From: JAVBJV01 sp031555315 | GTDB taxonomy: Bacteria; Pseudomonadota; Alphaproteobacteria; Acetobacterales; Acetobacteraceae | Assembly (NCBI GenBank): GCA_031555315.1 | Contig: JAVBUO010000020.1 | Location: forward strand, 1-64,000 | Direction: 5' to 3' | Length of the DNA stretch: 64,000 nucleotides | In this document: positions 24,498-32,556 of the stretch, in pieces | Numbering within the stretch: the stretch's first letter is position 1 | Layout: the number at the start of each line of letters is the position of its first letter | Notes under the pieces: generated by a model | What the model saw: the letters and a program-made list of their open reading frames with translations, nothing else | Database searches by the model: none | Told to the model about the DNA's origin: nothing | Translations under genes and position numbers: made by a program

Positions 24498-25720
24498 TGC
24501 AGCAACTGGAAACCCTCCTGCCTGCGTGGCTGCCGCCGGAAGGGGCGCTGGCCGCGTTGGCCGGGGTGGTGTTTCTGATCCTGCTGTTCCTGTCGCTGCG
24601 CCGTCCGGGTGTGCCGCCCGAGATCTATCGCGAGATGGCGATCCAGAGCGAGCGTTCGCATCATCTGTCGCAGCAGATCGACCGCCTGATGGACCAGACC
24701 GGCCAGCGCTTCGCCGAGGTCGGCACCGGCGTGGCCGATGCACTGCGCAAGCAGGCCGAGGGGCAGACCTCGCTGTTCCAGCAGCAGCAGAAAGCGGTGG
24801 CGGATTCCATCGCTGCGCAGAACGAACGTCTGAACGCGGCGCTGGACACGCTGAACCAGCGGCTGAACGCCAATGTCGCCGAACAGGCGCAGCGCACGCT
24901 GGCCTCGGTCGAGGAACTGAAACAGCGTCTGGCGGTGATCGATGCGGCGCAGCAGAACATTGCGGCGCTGGGCCAGCAGGTTACCTCGCTGTCGATGGTG
25001 CTGGATAACAAGCAGGCGCGCGGCGCGTTCGGCGAGGTGCAGCTCGCCAGTCTGGTGCAGGATATCCTGCCGGCCGAATCCTATGCGTTCCAGCATACGC
25101 TGTCGAACGGCACGCGCTGCGACTGTCTGGTCAAGCTGCCGAACCCGCCCGGCCCGATCGCCATCGACAGCAAATTTCCACTGGAAGGATTTCAGGCGCT
25201 GCGCACCGCCACCGACGACGCGGCGCGCAAGGTGGCGGTGCAACGCTTCGTCGTCGACATCCGCAAGCATGTCGACGATATCGCGCGCAAGTATGTGATC
25301 GATGGCGAGACCGCGGACGGTGCGGTGATGTTCGTGCCCAGCGAGGCGGTGTATGCCGAGCTGCATGTGAACCACGCTGCGCTGGTCAGCGAAACGCATC
25401 GCAAGAAAGTATTCATCGCCAGCCCGAACACGCTGGCGGCGCTGCTGCATACGATGCGTGCGGTGATGCGCGACGTGCGCATGCGCGAGGAAGCCGCCGG
25501 CATCCAGAAGATCGTCGGCCTGCTGCTCGACGATGTGGCACGGCTGGGGGATCGGGTCGGCAAGTTGCGCCAGCATTTCACCCAGGCCGAAAAAGATATC
25601 GACGACATCGAGAAATCGTCCCGTTCGATCACCGGGCGCGGCGAGCGCATTCTGAAGATCGAAACGGACGAGGCCGGAATTACGCCGCCGTTACCCGAGA
25701 GACCATCTCCTTCTGCTTGA
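24497..25720 (+). CDS. rmuC: RmuC-family protein
   Basis: 407 residues. One N-terminal membrane helix (about 17-35, LAALAGVVFLILLFLSL), a long coiled coil (about 50-170), and the RmuC domain with GAFGEVQLASLVQDILP, LPNPPGPIAIDSKFPLEGF, and DRVGKLRQHF. RmuC limits recombination at inverted repeats and has been proposed to be a nuclease. The ATG overlaps the purH stop by one base (TGATG), so the two are translationally coupled. Confidence 0.92.
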   Translation: MQQLETLLPAWLPPEGALAALAGVVFLILLFLSLRRPGVPPEIYREMAIQSERSHHLSQQIDRLMDQTGQRFAEVGTGVADALRKQAEGQTSLFQQQQKAVADSIAAQNERLNAALDTLNQRLNANVAEQAQRTLASVEELKQRLAVIDAAQQNIAALGQQVTSLSMVLDNKQARGAFGEVQLASLVQDILPAESYAFQHTLSNGTRCDCLVKLPNPPGPIAIDSKFPLEGFQALRTATDDAARKVAVQRFVVDIRKHVDDIARKYVIDGETADGAVMFVPSEAVYAELHVNHAALVSETHRKKVFIASPNTLAALLHTMRAVMRDVRMREEAAGIQKIVGLLLDDVARLGDRVGKLRQHFTQAEKDIDDIEKSSRSITGRGERILKIETDEAGITPPLPERPSPSA

Positions 25721-25792
25721 TCAAGTCGCGGCTTTTACGCAATCATCCCGTTCGACCGGCGCAAAAGCCGGCACAAAGGGGAGGGTTTGATC

Positions 25793-26776
25793 ATGCAAAG
25801 ACGGCAGGTCTTGTGTGCCGGGGTGGCTGCGACCGCTTCGGTGCTGACGATGCGCCACGCGCGGGCGCAGCAGGAATGGCCGGCACGGCCGGTGCGGTTC
25901 ATCGCGGGCGGCAATGCGGGTGGCGCGTCGGACATCATGCTGCGGCTGATCGAAGCGCCGTTGCGTGAAAAGCTGGGGCAGCCGATGATCATCGAGCCGA
26001 AGCCCGGCGCGGGCGGTATGGTCGGAGCCGAGTATGTGGCGCGCGCGCCTGCCGACGGGTATACGTTCTACATCAATCACATTGCATCGCACGGGATCGG
26101 GCCGACTCTGTACGGACGATCGTTGTCGTTCGATCCGTTAAAGGATGTCCCCGGTGTTGCGCGGATGGCGACGATGCCGAACGTGATGATCGTCAAGCCC
26201 GATCTGGCGGTGCGCACGCCGAAGGAGCTGGCGGATTACATCCGCGCCAATCCTGGCTCTGGGATGTTCTCGTCGGCCGGTGCGGGGACGACGGCGCATC
26301 TGAGCGGACTGCTGTTCGGCATGCGCATGGGGGTCGAGGTGACGCACGTGCCGTATCGCGGCACGGCGCCGGGCATGGGTGCGGTGCTGGCCGGCGAGGT
26401 ACTGTTTTCGATCGATAATGCCCCGGCCTCGCGCCAGCAGGTTCTGTCGGGGATGCTGCGTGCGCTCGGTGTCAGCACGGGGCAGCGCTCGGTGACGATG
26501 CCGGAGCTGCCGACCTTGCAGGAACAGGGCGTTGCCGATTTCGACGTGGCGTCCTGGTATGGCATTTCCGCCCCGGCAGGCGTGCCGCCGGCCATCATCG
26601 CGCGCCTGAGCAATGCCGTGTTGGAGGCGATGCGCGATCCCGATGTGATCAGCCGGTTCCGCGAATTTGGGGCTGACCCTGCGCCAATGGATACCGCTTC
26701 CTATAATGCGTTTATGGCGGCGGAGAAAGCGCGTTGGGCGCCATTGATCGAAATGTCGGGGGCGGTCGCCGGATAA
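25793..26776 (+). CDS. Bug/TctC-family tripartite tricarboxylate solute-binding protein
   Basis: 327 residues from the ATG at 25793, with GGGGAGGG 7 bases upstream. The signal region contains a twin-arginine pattern (QRRQVLCAGVAAT), ending HARAQ. The Bug signature follows: WPARPVRFIAGGNAGGASDI, EPKPGAGGMVGAEYVARAPA, GYTFYINH. These periplasmic proteins deliver carboxylated compounds to TctAB transporters or sense them. No tctA or tctB lies in the window. Next comes an aminotransferase, so a ligand such as an amino or keto acid is a guess only. Confidence 0.92.
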   Translation: MQRRQVLCAGVAATASVLTMRHARAQQEWPARPVRFIAGGNAGGASDIMLRLIEAPLREKLGQPMIIEPKPGAGGMVGAEYVARAPADGYTFYINHIASHGIGPTLYGRSLSFDPLKDVPGVARMATMPNVMIVKPDLAVRTPKELADYIRANPGSGMFSSAGAGTTAHLSGLLFGMRMGVEVTHVPYRGTAPGMGAVLAGEVLFSIDNAPASRQQVLSGMLRALGVSTGQRSVTMPELPTLQEQGVADFDVASWYGISAPAGVPPAIIARLSNAVLEAMRDPDVISRFREFGADPAPMDTASYNAFMAAEKARWAPLIEMSGAVAG

Positions 26777-26858
26777 GGCACTGCTGGCGCTGTCCGGGCG
26801 GTCGTGCAAAGGTTGTGGACGGAGTGAGCGCCGGACGTCTCTCAAGAAGGAAAAAAAT

Positions 26859-28187
26859 ATGAGTCGAGTTCTTCATCGCACATTGCGCAGCCTGCCCGAG
26901 CGGGCCGTTGGCGGCGAAGGTGTTTATCTGATCGCGGCGGATGGGCGGCGGATCATGGATGGTTCGGGCGGGGCGGCGGTCGCGTGCCTCGGGCACGGGC
27001 ATCCGCAGGTCGTCGCGGCGATGAAGGCGCAGGCCGATAAGCTCAGCTACGCGCATACGGGTTTTTTCACCACCGACAGCGCCGAGGAACTTGCCGAGCT
27101 GATTCTGGCCGGCGAGCCGGGCGGGCTGAGCCATGCGTATTTCTGTTCGTCGGGGTCGGAAGGCGTGGAAGCGGCGCTGAAGCTGGCGCGGCAATACTTC
27201 GTCGAGGTCGGGCAGCCGCAGCGCACCCGCTATATCGCGCGGCTGCAGTCGTATCACGGCAATACGCTGGGGGCGTTGGGGCTGGGCGGCAACATGATGC
27301 GGCGCAAAATGTACGCGCCGATCCTCGCCGATGCGTTCAGCCATGTCTCGCCGGCTTTCGCATATCGCTTTCAGCGCGACGACGAAACCGAAGCCGCCTT
27401 CGTGCAGCGTCTGGCGGATGAACTCGAGGCTGAATTCCAACGCCTCGGCCCGCAGAACGTGATCGCTTTCTGTGCCGAACCGGTGGTCGGCGCGACGGCC
27501 GGCTGCGTGACGGCGCCCGCCGGATACTTCAAGGCGATGCGTGAGGTGTGCGACCGGCACGGCGCGCTGCTGATCCTGGACGAGGTGATGTGCGGCATGG
27601 GGCGCACCGGCACCATGCATGCGTGGGAGCGCGAAGGCGTGGTGCCCGATCTGCAGGTGATCGCCAAGGGGCTGGGGGGCGGTTACCAGCCGATCGGCGG
27701 CGTGCTGGTTTCCGCCAAGGTGATCGATGCGCTGCGCAAGGGGTCCGGGGCGTTCATGCACGGGCACACGTATCAGGCGCATCCAATGGCCTGCGCGGCG
27801 GCGCTGGCGGTGCAGAAAGTCATCCGCGAGGACAACCTGTTGGAGAATGTGCGCGCCATGGGTGCGCTGCTGGAAGAGAAAATGAACGACCGGTTCGGCA
27901 ATCATGCGTATGTCGGCAATGTGCGCGGTCGCGGCTTGTTCTGGGCGATCGAACTGGTACAGGATCGCACCAGCAAGGCGGTGTTCGATCCGGCGATCAA
28001 ACTGAACGACAAGATCAAGCAGGAAGCGTTCGATCGCGGCCTGGCCTGTTATCCGATGGGCGGCACGATCGACGGCGCGCGGGGCGATCATGTGATTCTG
28101 GCACCGCCATATATTTCGACCTCGGATGAGATCGAACGTATGGTGGCGATTCTGGGTGATGCGGTCGAAGCGGCTCTGCCAAGATAG
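26859..28187 (+). CDS. Class III PLP-dependent aminotransferase
   Basis: 442 residues of fold-type I. Visible: GHGHPQVVAAM near 46, SSGSEGVEAALKLARQYF, the PLP-orienting SYHGNTLGALG, Asp241 in LLILDEVMCGMGRTGTMHA, and the PLP lysine Lys270 in VIAKGLGGGYQPIGGV. Members act on omega-amino acids, diamines or beta-alanine/taurine-type substrates; the substrate cannot be fixed. AAGGA lies before the ATG. Adjacent solute-binding protein genes on the same strand suggest uptake and catabolism of an amino compound. Confidence 0.92.
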   Translation: MSRVLHRTLRSLPERAVGGEGVYLIAADGRRIMDGSGGAAVACLGHGHPQVVAAMKAQADKLSYAHTGFFTTDSAEELAELILAGEPGGLSHAYFCSSGSEGVEAALKLARQYFVEVGQPQRTRYIARLQSYHGNTLGALGLGGNMMRRKMYAPILADAFSHVSPAFAYRFQRDDETEAAFVQRLADELEAEFQRLGPQNVIAFCAEPVVGATAGCVTAPAGYFKAMREVCDRHGALLILDEVMCGMGRTGTMHAWEREGVVPDLQVIAKGLGGGYQPIGGVLVSAKVIDALRKGSGAFMHGHTYQAHPMACAAALAVQKVIREDNLLENVRAMGALLEEKMNDRFGNHAYVGNVRGRGLFWAIELVQDRTSKAVFDPAIKLNDKIKQEAFDRGLACYPMGGTIDGARGDHVILAPPYISTSDEIERMVAILGDAVEAALPR

Positions 28188-28211
28188 AAAAGCAATAACG
28201 AGGGAGACTGA

Positions 28212-29225
28212 ATGACGATGAAACGCTTATTTCTGGCTTTGGCCCTGATGGCGCCGATGGCGGCACAGGCCGGCACGTTGGATACGGTACGCCAGCGCGG
28301 GCAACTGGTGTGCGGGGTGTCCGGCAATTTTGCCGGGTTCGCGGTGCCGGATTCGCAAGGCGTGATGCGCGGCATCGACGCGGATTACTGCCGCGCGGTG
28401 GCGGCCGCCGTGCTGGGCGATGCGAACAAGGTGCGCTTCGTGACGCTGACCGCGCAGAACCGGTTCACGGCGCTGCAGTCGGGCGAGATCGATGTGCTGT
28501 TCCGCAATTCGACACAGACCTTCCAGCGCGACAACATGATCGGCCTGGAAAGCGGCCCGGTGACTTTTTATGACGGCCAGGGTTTCGCCGTGCGGCGCGA
28601 GTCCGGTGTCAAAAAGATCGCCGACCTGAACGGGGCGACGATCTGCGTGATTCAGGGCACGACGCACGAGCTGAATCTGGCCGATACGTTCCGCGCCCGT
28701 GGCCTGACGTTCCAGCCGGTGGTGTTCGACCGTGTCGACACCATGTACGACGCATTCTTCAACGGCCGCTGCGACGTGGTGACGCAGGATGGCAGCGCGC
28801 TGGCGGGGTCGCTGGTGTCGCTGGCGCCGGATCCGTCGAAATACGAAATCCTGGCCGAGATGATCAGCAAGGAACCGCTGGGCCCCTTCACGCGGCGCGG
28901 TGACGAACAGTGGACGCACATCATCCGCTGGCTGCATTACGGGCTGATCGAGGCCGAGGAACTGGGCGTGACGCAGGCCAATGTGGCCGAACAGGTGGCG
29001 TCGTCGCAGAACCCGACGGTGCAGCGGTTGCTGGGGCGCACTGGCGAATTTGGCAAGGCGCTGGGGCTGGATGAAGCCTGGATGGTGAACGTGCTGCGCG
29101 TGGTGGGGAACTATGGCGAGATGTTCCAGCGTAACCTCGGCACCGACAGTGCGCTGAAGCTGACCCGCGGACAGAATGCGCTGTGGACTGCCGGCGGTCT
29201 GATGTACGCGATTCCGTTCCGTTAA
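28212..29225 (+). CDS. Amino-acid ABC transporter periplasmic binding protein, copy A
   Basis: 337 residues. Signal peptide MTMKRLFLALALMAPMAAQA, then GTLDTVRQRGQLVCGVSGN and DSQGVMRGIDADYCRAVAAA, the pattern of AapJ/family 3 general L-amino-acid binding proteins; the C-terminus GRTGEFGKALGLDEAWMVNV is also typical. It would bind polar amino acids in the periplasm. GAGGGAG lies 5 bases before the ATG. The next gene is a close paralogue. No permease or ATPase is adjacent. Confidence 0.92.
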   Translation: MTMKRLFLALALMAPMAAQAGTLDTVRQRGQLVCGVSGNFAGFAVPDSQGVMRGIDADYCRAVAAAVLGDANKVRFVTLTAQNRFTALQSGEIDVLFRNSTQTFQRDNMIGLESGPVTFYDGQGFAVRRESGVKKIADLNGATICVIQGTTHELNLADTFRARGLTFQPVVFDRVDTMYDAFFNGRCDVVTQDGSALAGSLVSLAPDPSKYEILAEMISKEPLGPFTRRGDEQWTHIIRWLHYGLIEAEELGVTQANVAEQVASSQNPTVQRLLGRTGEFGKALGLDEAWMVNVLRVVGNYGEMFQRNLGTDSALKLTRGQNALWTAGGLMYAIPFR

Positions 29226-29240
29226 GACCGAAGCGACGTG

Positions 29241-29272
29241 AAAACCGGCCCCGATGCGGGTGCCGGTTTTCC
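29241..29272 (+). terminator. Intrinsic terminator between the two binding-protein genes
   Basis: The 9-bp stem AAAACCGGC (29241-29249) pairs with GCCGGTTTT (29262-29270), with an inner CCC/GGG pair and a U-rich 3' arm. It would give separate or polar expression of the downstream paralogue. Confidence 0.75.
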
Positions 29273-29302
29273 GTGCAGCCAAGAACAAAAAAGGAAGAAG
29301 AG

Positions 29303-30310
29303 ATGAAACGTCTGGTTCTGACATTGGCTTTGACTTTACTGCCCGCGCTGGCGAATGCCGGCGTGCTGGAAACGGTGCGCGAACGCGGGCAACTGGTATG
29401 CGGCGTATCGGGAACCGTTGCCGGTTTCGCGCTGCCGGATTCACAGGGCGTGATGCGCGGCATCGATGCCGATTACTGCCGCGCGGTGGCGGCCGCCGTG
29501 CTGGGCGACCCGAACAAGGTGCGTTTCGTGCCGCTGACCGCGGCGATCCGCTTCACGGCGTTGCAGTCGGCCGAGATCGATGTGCTGATCCGTAACACCA
29601 CGCTGACCTTTCAGCGCGACAACACGCTGGGGCTGGAGATCGGCGCGGTGACTTTCTACGACGGGCAGGGATTTCTGGTGCGCCGTGAATCTGGGGCGAA
29701 GAAGCTCGCCGACCTCAACGGAGCGACCATCTGCATGTCGCAAGGCTCGACGCACGAACTGAACATCAGCGAGCTGTTTCGTGTGCGCGGCATGACGTTC
29801 ACGCCGATCGTCATGGAACAGTACGCGTCACTGATCGAAGCCTTTCTCAACGGGCGTTGCGATGTGATGACGCAGGATATCAGCGCGCTGGCCGGCATCG
29901 TCAGCCGGGCACCCGATCCGTCGAGATACGAGATCCTGCCCGAGGCGATCAGCAAGGAACCGCTGGGGATCATGTCGCGGCGCGGCGACGAACAGTGGAC
30001 GCACATTCTGCGCTGGGTGCACAACGCGCTGGTCGAGGCCGAGGAACTGGGCGTGACGCAGGCCAATGTGGTGGAACAGGCGGCATCGTCGCAGAACCCG
30101 ACCGTGCAGCGCCTGCTGGGGCGGAGCGGCGAATTCGGCAAGGCGTTGGGGCTCGACGATGCCTGGGTCGTCAATCTTCTGAAGGCGGTCGGCAATTACG
30201 GCGAGGTTTTCAACCGCAATGTCGGCCCGGACACGCCGTTACGGCTGGCGCGTGGACAGAATGCGCTGTGGACCAATGGTGGGTTGATGTACGCGATTCC
30301 GTTTCGCTGA
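29303..30310 (+). CDS. Amino-acid ABC transporter periplasmic binding protein, copy B
   Basis: 335 residues from the ATG at 29303 (GGAAGAAGAG upstream). Signal peptide MKRLVLTLALTLLPALANAG. It is co-linear with copy A throughout (LVCGVSGTVAGFALPDSQGV, RNTTLTFQRDNTLG, NPTVQRLLGRSGEFGKALGL, GQNALWTNGGLMYAIPFR), so the pair arose by tandem duplication. Differences cluster in the ligand-facing middle region, e.g. MEQYASLIEAFLNGRCDVMT, which may mean changed specificity. Confidence 0.92.
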   Translation: MKRLVLTLALTLLPALANAGVLETVRERGQLVCGVSGTVAGFALPDSQGVMRGIDADYCRAVAAAVLGDPNKVRFVPLTAAIRFTALQSAEIDVLIRNTTLTFQRDNTLGLEIGAVTFYDGQGFLVRRESGAKKLADLNGATICMSQGSTHELNISELFRVRGMTFTPIVMEQYASLIEAFLNGRCDVMTQDISALAGIVSRAPDPSRYEILPEAISKEPLGIMSRRGDEQWTHILRWVHNALVEAEELGVTQANVVEQAASSQNPTVQRLLGRSGEFGKALGLDDAWVVNLLKAVGNYGEVFNRNVGPDTPLRLARGQNALWTNGGLMYAIPFR

Positions 30311-30394
30311 GTTCGGGCACACACGTTCGGGCAGTTGTCTGGGCGTCTGTGGCTGAAATTGCCAGAGATCGACTGGATGACGATTCGCTACCGG

Positions 30395-30431
30395 AAAGCG
30401 GTTCTCACGGGGAGCCGCTTTTTGCTTTTCC
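30395..30431 (+). terminator. Intrinsic terminator after binding-protein copy B
   Basis: AAAGCGG (30395-30401) pairs with CCGCTTT (30415-30421), extended inward by G-U-containing pairs, and is followed by a T-rich tract TTTTTGCTTTT. It separates the binding-protein block from the peptide module that follows. Confidence 0.75.
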
Positions 30432-30557
30432 TGATTTGATCGACGGTCACCGGTGGAACGCTACGAAGCGCTATCCAAATACCGTATATTTAGCGGTAAA
30501 CATGCTGATTTTTATTAAAAGTGAATAGTAAGCATTTGATAAGATTCAACATCGTCG

Positions 30558-30585
30558 TTGACATTGATGAAAAATGAAATATTGT
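30558..30585 (+). promoter_or_regulatory. Promoter of peptide gene 1
   Basis: A perfect TTGACA (30558-30563) and TATTGT (30580-30585) are 16 bases apart. The same pair with the same spacing and nearly the same spacer stands before peptide gene 2 (31184-31211). Conservation between the two copies supports function. The 5' untranslated region would be about 135 bases. Upstream AT-rich DNA from about 30475 is also conserved between the copies. Confidence 0.7.
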
Positions 30586-30728
30586 ACATTTACGTTCAAG
30601 CCTTCGGGTTTCACAGATTCGTTTCATCATAGTGGAGCGGGGGTGGGTTTTTCGTGCCGGGCGTCAGCGATGTTTCACTCTGAAACGCTGCTGCTGTTTT
30701 TAAAAATGTTACTGGAGATATTGATCTC

Positions 30729-30926
30729 ATGCAGAAAGCCGAAAGCAAGATATTTGAACTGACGTCGGACGAAACGATGTTCGTCGGTGGTGCGGCTGGG
30801 GGTTCCAACCCTTCGTGTCCCACACATCATCGCCAGGGCTGCTATCACAAGACGTCTCATGCGAGCCTTTACCCGCCGGGAACAACGCCGAAACCCGGCG
30901 GTTTTCCGAGTGCTCGCCGCCGTTAA
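30729..30926 (+). CDS. Peptide precursor 1 with double-glycine-type leader
   Basis: 65 residues. The first 21 (MQKAESKIFELTSDETMFVG then G) match the pattern of double-glycine leaders: a conserved ELT-x-E core ending V-G-G, normally cut by a peptidase-containing ABC exporter. The predicted 44-residue mature peptide is rich in Gly, Pro, His and basic residues with two cysteines (SNPSCPTHHRQGCYHK) and ends in three arginines. GGAG lies upstream in the same context as in peptide 2. No exporter or modification enzyme is in the window. Bacteriocin, RiPP precursor or signalling peptide are possible; identity is inference. Confidence 0.65.
   Translation: MQKAESKIFELTSDETMFVGGAAGGSNPSCPTHHRQGCYHKTSHASLYPPGTTPKPGGFPSARRR
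30873..30905 (+). terminator. Terminator-like hairpin inside the end of peptide gene 1
   Basis: CCGCCGGG (30873-30880) pairs with CCCGGCGG (30894-30901) and is followed by TTTT. It lies about 20 bases before the stop codon of the peptide frame, so transcription stopping here would give an mRNA without a stop codon. It may be only a consequence of the Pro/Gly codons. Confidence 0.4.
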
Positions 30927-30996
30927 CTGACTTACTCTCCGTTAAGGCACGCGGGGCGGGGTGATTTTAGCGCCGCCTTGACCACATAATTTGGGG

Positions 30997-31027
30997 CCGC
31001 CAGATGCCTGGTCGTCTGGCGGTCTTT
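30997..31027 (+). terminator. Intrinsic terminator after peptide gene 1
   Basis: CCGCCAGA (30997-31004) pairs with TCTGGCGG (31015-31022), followed by TCTTTA. Stem and loop resemble the hairpin after peptide gene 2 (31665-31695), so it belongs to the duplicated module. Confidence 0.6.
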
Positions 31028-31183
31028 ACGTGGTGTGACGGGTTGCTTTCCGGCTTCTCCGGACGTTCTGCCAGCGCAGGTGAAGTGTTACGTTATGGCA
31101 TTTAAATGCCGTATAATTGGTGGAAAACCATGCTGGTTTAATAGAAATTAGCAGTAACTATTTGGAAAAACTAATTACTTTCA

Positions 31184-31211
31184 TTGACATTGCTGAAAAA
31201 TGAATTATTGT
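31184..31211 (+). promoter_or_regulatory. Promoter of peptide gene 2
   Basis: TTGACA (31184-31189) and TATTGT (31206-31211) are 16 bases apart, matching the promoter of peptide gene 1 in hexamers, spacing and most spacer bases, including the following GTACAT. The 5' untranslated region is about 145 bases. Confidence 0.7.
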
Positions 31212-31361
31212 ACATATACGCTTGGCTTTTGGATTTCACCGGATCAACCTCATCGCGATGAACCGATGTCAGGTCGAGTGGTTTTTTTTAGGCCGAGCGT
31301 CGGGGCGGCTGTTTCGAAGTGCCGCTGCCGTTTTTCAAATGTCACAGGAGATATTGATTTC

Positions 31362-31601
31362 ATGCAGAAAACAAAAACGAAGATATTCGAATTGACCACG
31401 GAAGAAAGCGTGCGTGTGGCGGGTGGCTGCTTTTGTGGCCGCCCATATCACGGCACGCATAACGCCTTGCTGCCGGCGAACCCGGCAGACGTTTTTGCGA
31501 TCGCCCAGTTGGCGAAAGCCCAGTATGAGGCCGAGCGTGCGGCAGGGAAGAAACCGCTGCCCTTGGCGACGGCGACAGGAAATAATTGGGCGTGGAGATG
31601 A
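31362..31601 (+). CDS. Peptide precursor 2 with double-glycine-type leader
   Basis: 79 residues. The leader MQKTKTKIFELTTEESVRVA then GG aligns with that of peptide 1 (shared MQK, KIFELT, acidic pair, GG). The predicted 57-residue mature peptide begins CFCGRPYHGTHN, continues with an Ala-rich helix (VFAIAQLAKAQYEAERAAG) and ends NNWAWR. Its sequence is unrelated to mature peptide 1, a pattern usual for bacteriocin families with conserved leaders. The frame is open farther upstream, but that lies before the promoter. GGAG precedes the ATG as in copy 1. Function is inference. Confidence 0.65.
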   Translation: MQKTKTKIFELTTEESVRVAGGCFCGRPYHGTHNALLPANPADVFAIAQLAKAQYEAERAAGKKPLPLATATGNNWAWR

Positions 31602-31664
31602 GTGCCACAATAGCTGTCATGCAAGCAGGGGAGATTCTCTAGCAGCCCTGTTCGTATGACAGCA

Positions 31665-31695
31665 GGCCCGCCGGATGTCTGGAGTCCGGCGGGCC
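31665..31695 (+). terminator. Strong hairpin after peptide gene 2
   Basis: A perfect 11-bp stem GGCCCGCCGGA (31665-31675) with TCCGGCGGGCC (31685-31695) and a 9-base loop. There is no T-run, but it aligns with the terminator after peptide gene 1, so it is probably the module's RNA end or a stabilising hairpin. Confidence 0.5.
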
Positions 31696-31961
31696 GTGCA
31701 GTGTTGCTGGTGGCTGCTCTCACTGCTGCCACGGCCATCACGTCAACCATGCCAGCATAGTCGGTTCGACAAACTGGATTGCACAGAACCCGAATCCCAC
31801 ACCCACGCTGACATATATGGAGCAGTATGCTCTTCAGAAATGCCATTGGCCCGCTGCTGGCCTCCAGCGCTGACGGTAAGTGGATCGTAATTGAGGTTGT
31901 TTCGCTGGTGCCGATCCGGGACCGTCGGGTGCGAACACACCCGGCGGTTTTCGTTCGCTCG
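31696..31961. other. Intergenic region between peptide module and recR
   Basis: No supported gene. Short frames on both strands lack ribosome sites or family features. At 31921-31952 a hairpin (ACCGTCGGGTG with CACCCGGCGGT, one G-U pair) followed by TTTT would stop plus-strand transcripts just before the recR end, which converges from the other strand. Confidence 0.5.
31921..31952 (+). terminator. Intrinsic terminator facing recR
   Basis: The 11-bp stem 31921-31931/31938-31948 with a GU pair, loop CGAACA and TTTT tail. It would prevent read-through from the peptide module into the recR antisense strand. Confidence 0.6.
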
Positions 31962-32549
31962 CTAACGCCGGGCGCGCATCGCGGCGGCCAGTGTGCCGTC
32001 GTCCAGAATATCCAGCGCGCCGCCGATCGGCACGCCCTGGGCGACGCGGGTGACGGCAACGCCGCTGGGCCGCAGCCTATCGGCCAGAAAATGCGCGGTG
32101 GTCTGCCCGTCCACGGTGGCCGACAGCGCCAGAATCACCTCGGTCACGCCGCCATCGGCGACGCGTTGCAGCAGCGGGCGGATGTTCAGATCCTCGGGCC
32201 GCACCCCGGCCAGCGCCGACAGCGTGCCCCCCAGCACGTGATACAGCCCGCGATGCACATGCGCGCGTTCCAGCGCCCACAGATCGCCCACACCTTCCAC
32301 CACGCAGACCAGCCCGCGATCGCGCCGCGTGTCGGCGCAGATCGCGCACGGGTCCTGACTGTCGAGGTTGCCGCACTGCGAACATTGCCGCACGGCGCGC
32401 GCCGCGTCCTGCAGCGCGTTGGCCAGCGGCAGCATCAGCGCCTCGGGTTTCTGCAGCATACGCAGCGCGGCACGGCGCGCGCTGCGCGGGCCGAAACCGG
32501 GCAGACGCATCAGCAGCCCGATCAGATGTTCGATCTCGGGCCCGGTCAT
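31962..32549 (-). CDS. recR: Recombination protein RecR
   Basis: 195 residues. N-terminal helix-hairpin-helix LMRLPGFGPRSARRAALRML, zinc-binding Cys56, 59, 68 and 71 (CSQCGNLDSQDPCAIC), and a Toprim domain (GLVCVVEGVGDLWALER). RecR works with RecO and RecF to load RecA at single-strand gaps. Genes dnaX, ybaB and recR follow each other in the classic conserved order, with gaps of 4 and 7 bases, so they form one operon. Confidence 0.96.
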   Translation of the reverse strand: MTGPEIEHLIGLLMRLPGFGPRSARRAALRMLQKPEALMLPLANALQDAARAVRQCSQCGNLDSQDPCAICADTRRDRGLVCVVEGVGDLWALERAHVHRGLYHVLGGTLSALAGVRPEDLNIRPLLQRVADGGVTEVILALSATVDGQTTAHFLADRLRPSGVAVTRVAQGVPIGGALDILDDGTLAAAMRARR

Positions 32550-32556
32550 GGCGGGA

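Noticed and set aside
31200..31361. N-terminal extension of peptide 2 in the same frame
   Set aside because: It begins upstream of the -10 element shared with peptide 1, and the conserved ribosome site precedes the ATG at 31362.
31448..32059. Minus-strand 203-codon frame across peptide gene 2 and the recR end
   Set aside because: It overlaps two better-supported genes and the hairpin, with no recognisable domain; likely chance in GC-rich DNA.
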